Below, one piece after another: positions 38,759 to 40,643 of a DNA stretch of 40,643 bases. This DNA comes from Limobrevibacterium gyesilva (GTDB lineage Bacteria; Pseudomonadota; Alphaproteobacteria; Acetobacterales; Acetobacteraceae). Position 1 is the first letter of the stretch, and each line of letters opens with the position of its first letter. Position numbers and translations under genes: made by a program. Under the pieces are notes generated by a model, which was not told where the DNA came from, ran no database searches, and worked only from the letters and a program-made list of their open reading frames with translations. The DNA is taken from positions 1-40,643 of the forward strand of contig NZ_JAPDNT010000036.1 of assembly GCF_025989185.1 (NCBI RefSeq), read 5' to 3'.

Positions 38759-40563
38759 CGTCGCCGAAAATCGTGCCGTTCAAGGAAGCGGAGCGTGCCG
38801 AGAAAAGCCGGCGCAAGGCCGCCGCGGCGCCGGCCGCATCGCCGCCACCAGCTGATGGCGGCGGCGGTGACCACGATCACCCAGCCGCCTGGCTGGTCAG
38901 CGGCGAGTGTCCCGTCGTGCCTCTTGGCCACCGCGACGGACAATACTTTTTTTTCGATACGGCGGGCCAGCTGCGCAAGTTCGCGGCCAAATCGCTCGGC
39001 CAGTCGTCGGAAATCGTGTCGCTGTTCGGCGGCAATCCCGGCTGGCTGCTGGGCAATTTCGTGCAGTACGACCGAGAGGGGCATCCGACAAACTGGTTCT
39101 CGGCCCGCAACGCCGGCGCCTGGCTGGTGCGAGCCTGCCACGACCTGCCGCTGTTCGACCGGTCGGCGCGTAAGCGGGCCGTCGGCGTCTGGCTCGCCGA
39201 CGGCCGCATCGTCGTGCATTGCGGCGACCATATCCTGTGGCCGGACACGCGGGAGGAACGCAAGGCGGGCTTTCGCGACGCCGGCGCGCTGTGGCCTGCG
39301 GATGCGCCGATCACCCCGCCTGGTGAAGCCTGCGATGCTGGCCGCGCGCGCCAGGTCGAGCTGCACATGCGGTCTTGGCATTGGGAACACGAGGAAGCGG
39401 CGCGCGTGTTTTTCGGGCTGTGGGTGGCCGGCCTGCTGGGCGCGGCGATCGACTGGCGGCCGCACGGCCTGCTGATCGGCCCGCCCGGGTCCGGCAAGTC
39501 GACGTTGCTGCGCTACTACGCCGCGCTTTCACCGATGGCAGTGCTGGTCAACGATTATTCCGAGCCTGGCCTCCGGCGCGAGGCCGATGGCCGCTCGGGC
39601 CCGCTCATCCTCGACGAGGCGGACGAGGACCCGGAGGCGCTCGGCCGCCTGCAGCGCGTGATCGGCCTGTTTCGCCGCGCCAGCTCGGGTGATGGCGCGG
39701 TGGTGATCAAGACCGGCAACGACGGTCACGCGCAGCGTTTCGAGGTCATATCCTGCGCCGTTTTCGGGTCGGTGCTGCCGCCGCCGCTACTGCCGCAAGA
39801 CGAATCGCGGCTGACGCGACTCGAGCTGCGCCCGCGCCCAGACGACTCGGTGGTGCGAGTCGCGCCCGATGATTTGATCGTATGGGCGCGCGAGCATGCC
39901 GCAGATCTGTGGGGTCGCGCGCTTGAGGGCCTGCCGCGCATGCGCGGTAACCTGCGCCTGGTGCGCGATGATCTGCTCGGCCGCGGCTGCGAGCCGCGGC
40001 TCGCCGACCAGCTCGGAACTATCGTGGCCGCGCGCGCGATGATGATCGACGATCGCCCGCTCGACGCCGCCCGCGCCTGTGCGGAGGTCGATGCGGTCGC
40101 CTGGCTGATCGTCACCCGCCAGGAACAGGCGGCGGTCGCGGGACCGTACCAGTGTCTGCAACATCTGCTGTCCAGTTCTGCAGAAGTGATGAATTCCGGA
40201 GAGCGTCCGACACTCGGCCGGCTGGTGGAACGTGGGGCGCGCGAGGCTGGCGACGACGCGCGCCGCCAGCTCGTCGACCACGGGCTGATGTTGGCACCCT
40301 ATCCGAAGAAAGCCGCGGGTCCGCCCTGCCTCTACGTCGCGAACGCCCATCCGCGCCTCGAGGCGATCTTTCGCGGAACGCAATGGGCGGGTCGGCGCTG
40401 GGGCTTTGACCTGGCGCGTCTACCTGGCGCCTCCGAGCCGATGGGGCCGATTTTCTTCGGTGGGCAGTTCAAGCCGCGCTGCATCGTCGTGCCGTCGGAC
40501 GCTTTGCCGGCCTTCGGCGAAGGCGAACCGCCTCCTCCGGATGACGCCGATGCCGTCTTCTAA
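38755..40563 (+). CDS. Replicative helicase (DUF927-like ATPase)
   Basis: This 602-residue protein has an N-terminal domain (about 45-200) of the DUF927 type, with DGQYFFFDTAGQLRKF and NPGWLLGNFVQYDREG. The ATPase domain has Walker A GPPGSGKST (242-250), Walker B PLILDEAD (283-290), and a sensor-like VIKTGNDGHAQRF. A C-terminal domain (about 400-600) may bind DNA. Proteins of this kind unwind DNA in phage and plasmid replication. The gene closes the rightward operon before the contig end. Confidence 0.82.
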   Translation: MTSPKIVPFKEAERAEKSRRKAAAAPAASPPPADGGGGDHDHPAAWLVSGECPVVPLGHRDGQYFFFDTAGQLRKFAAKSLGQSSEIVSLFGGNPGWLLGNFVQYDREGHPTNWFSARNAGAWLVRACHDLPLFDRSARKRAVGVWLADGRIVVHCGDHILWPDTREERKAGFRDAGALWPADAPITPPGEACDAGRARQVELHMRSWHWEHEEAARVFFGLWVAGLLGAAIDWRPHGLLIGPPGSGKSTLLRYYAALSPMAVLVNDYSEPGLRREADGRSGPLILDEADEDPEALGRLQRVIGLFRRASSGDGAVVIKTGNDGHAQRFEVISCAVFGSVLPPPLLPQDESRLTRLELRPRPDDSVVRVAPDDLIVWAREHAADLWGRALEGLPRMRGNLRLVRDDLLGRGCEPRLADQLGTIVAARAMMIDDRPLDAARACAEVDAVAWLIVTRQEQAAVAGPYQCLQHLLSSSAEVMNSGERPTLGRLVERGAREAGDDARRQLVDHGLMLAPYPKKAAGPPCLYVANAHPRLEAIFRGTQWAGRRWGFDLARLPGASEPMGPIFFGGQFKPRCIVVPSDALPAFGEGEPPPPDDADAVF

Positions 40564-40643
40564 CCCATTGATGCGCCCGCGCCCGTCCGGTTCGTCCGGC
40601 TTTTGTCCCGCCCTAACCCATTGACGGGAAAGGGACCGGACAG
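40564..40643 (+). promoter_or_regulatory. Contig-end spacer with promoter spanning the junction
   Basis: The direct repeat ctaacccattga occurs at 40560-40571 and 40613-40624. TTGACG (40621-40626), then 17 bases to 40643, then TAGACA at 11-16 of the window if the identical 10-base ends (40634-40643 = 1-10) are merged. This would serve gene 32-778. A weak ccgg-ttcgt-ccgg hairpin with TTTT lies at 40587-40604. Confidence 0.4.

Overview
The window is an essentially complete, GC-rich genome of a temperate siphovirus. The host is probably an alphaproteobacterium (Rhodospirillales/Acetobacteraceae-like). That is inferred from composition, from frequent GTG starts and from families such as DUF6441, BR0599, DUF6950 and a fused prohead protease/major capsid protein; no host gene is present to prove it. 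The first and last 10 bases are identical (1-10 = 40634-40643), and a plausible promoter is rebuilt across the ends, so the molecule is best read as a circle opened between the helicase gene and gene 32-778.

Layout on the plus strand: a probable late regulator (32-778) and terminator; a 340-base gap with a dense ATGCAT-type repeat cluster (candidate packaging or late-control site); a head module of terminase small and large subunits, gpW-like joiner, portal, fused protease-capsid protein, DUF2190 decoration protein, an unexpected glycosyltransferase and connectors (1.1-9.3 kb); a tail module with tail tube, G/GT chaperones joined by a textbook -1 frameshift signal, and a tape measure protein with a triplicated C-terminus (9.4-15 kb); tail-tip genes, a large beta-helix tailspike and a Gly-rich adhesin (15-24.5 kb); and a lysis module with XhlA-like protein, GH108 endolysin, holin and nested spanins (24.5-26.5 kb), closed by a terminator.

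On the minus strand, a three-gene accessory operon (26.6-28.3 kb) carries a second, unrelated glycosyltransferase. A long leftward early operon (36.9 to 28.6 kb) holds small zinc-ribbon proteins, an HD phosphohydrolase, a large ParB-like protein, a winged-helix protein, and a ParA ATPase coupled to a ribbon-helix-helix protein. I found no integrase or transposase. With ParA, ParB and a phage-coded helicase, the prophage probably persists as a plasmid (phage-plasmid).

The switch lies at 36.88-37.38 kb. A short CI-like repressor is flanked by two near-identical promoter boxes (26 of 31 bases) facing away from it, in the way of lambda PL and PR. PR reads a Cro-like gene, two small genes, a gene of unknown function and a replicative helicase, and then, across the ends, the late regulator. 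The most notable findings are the promoter duplication, the frameshift signal, the partition loci without an integrase, the two glycosyltransferases, the tandem repeats in the tape measure gene, and Sec-type signal peptides on several tail-region proteins.
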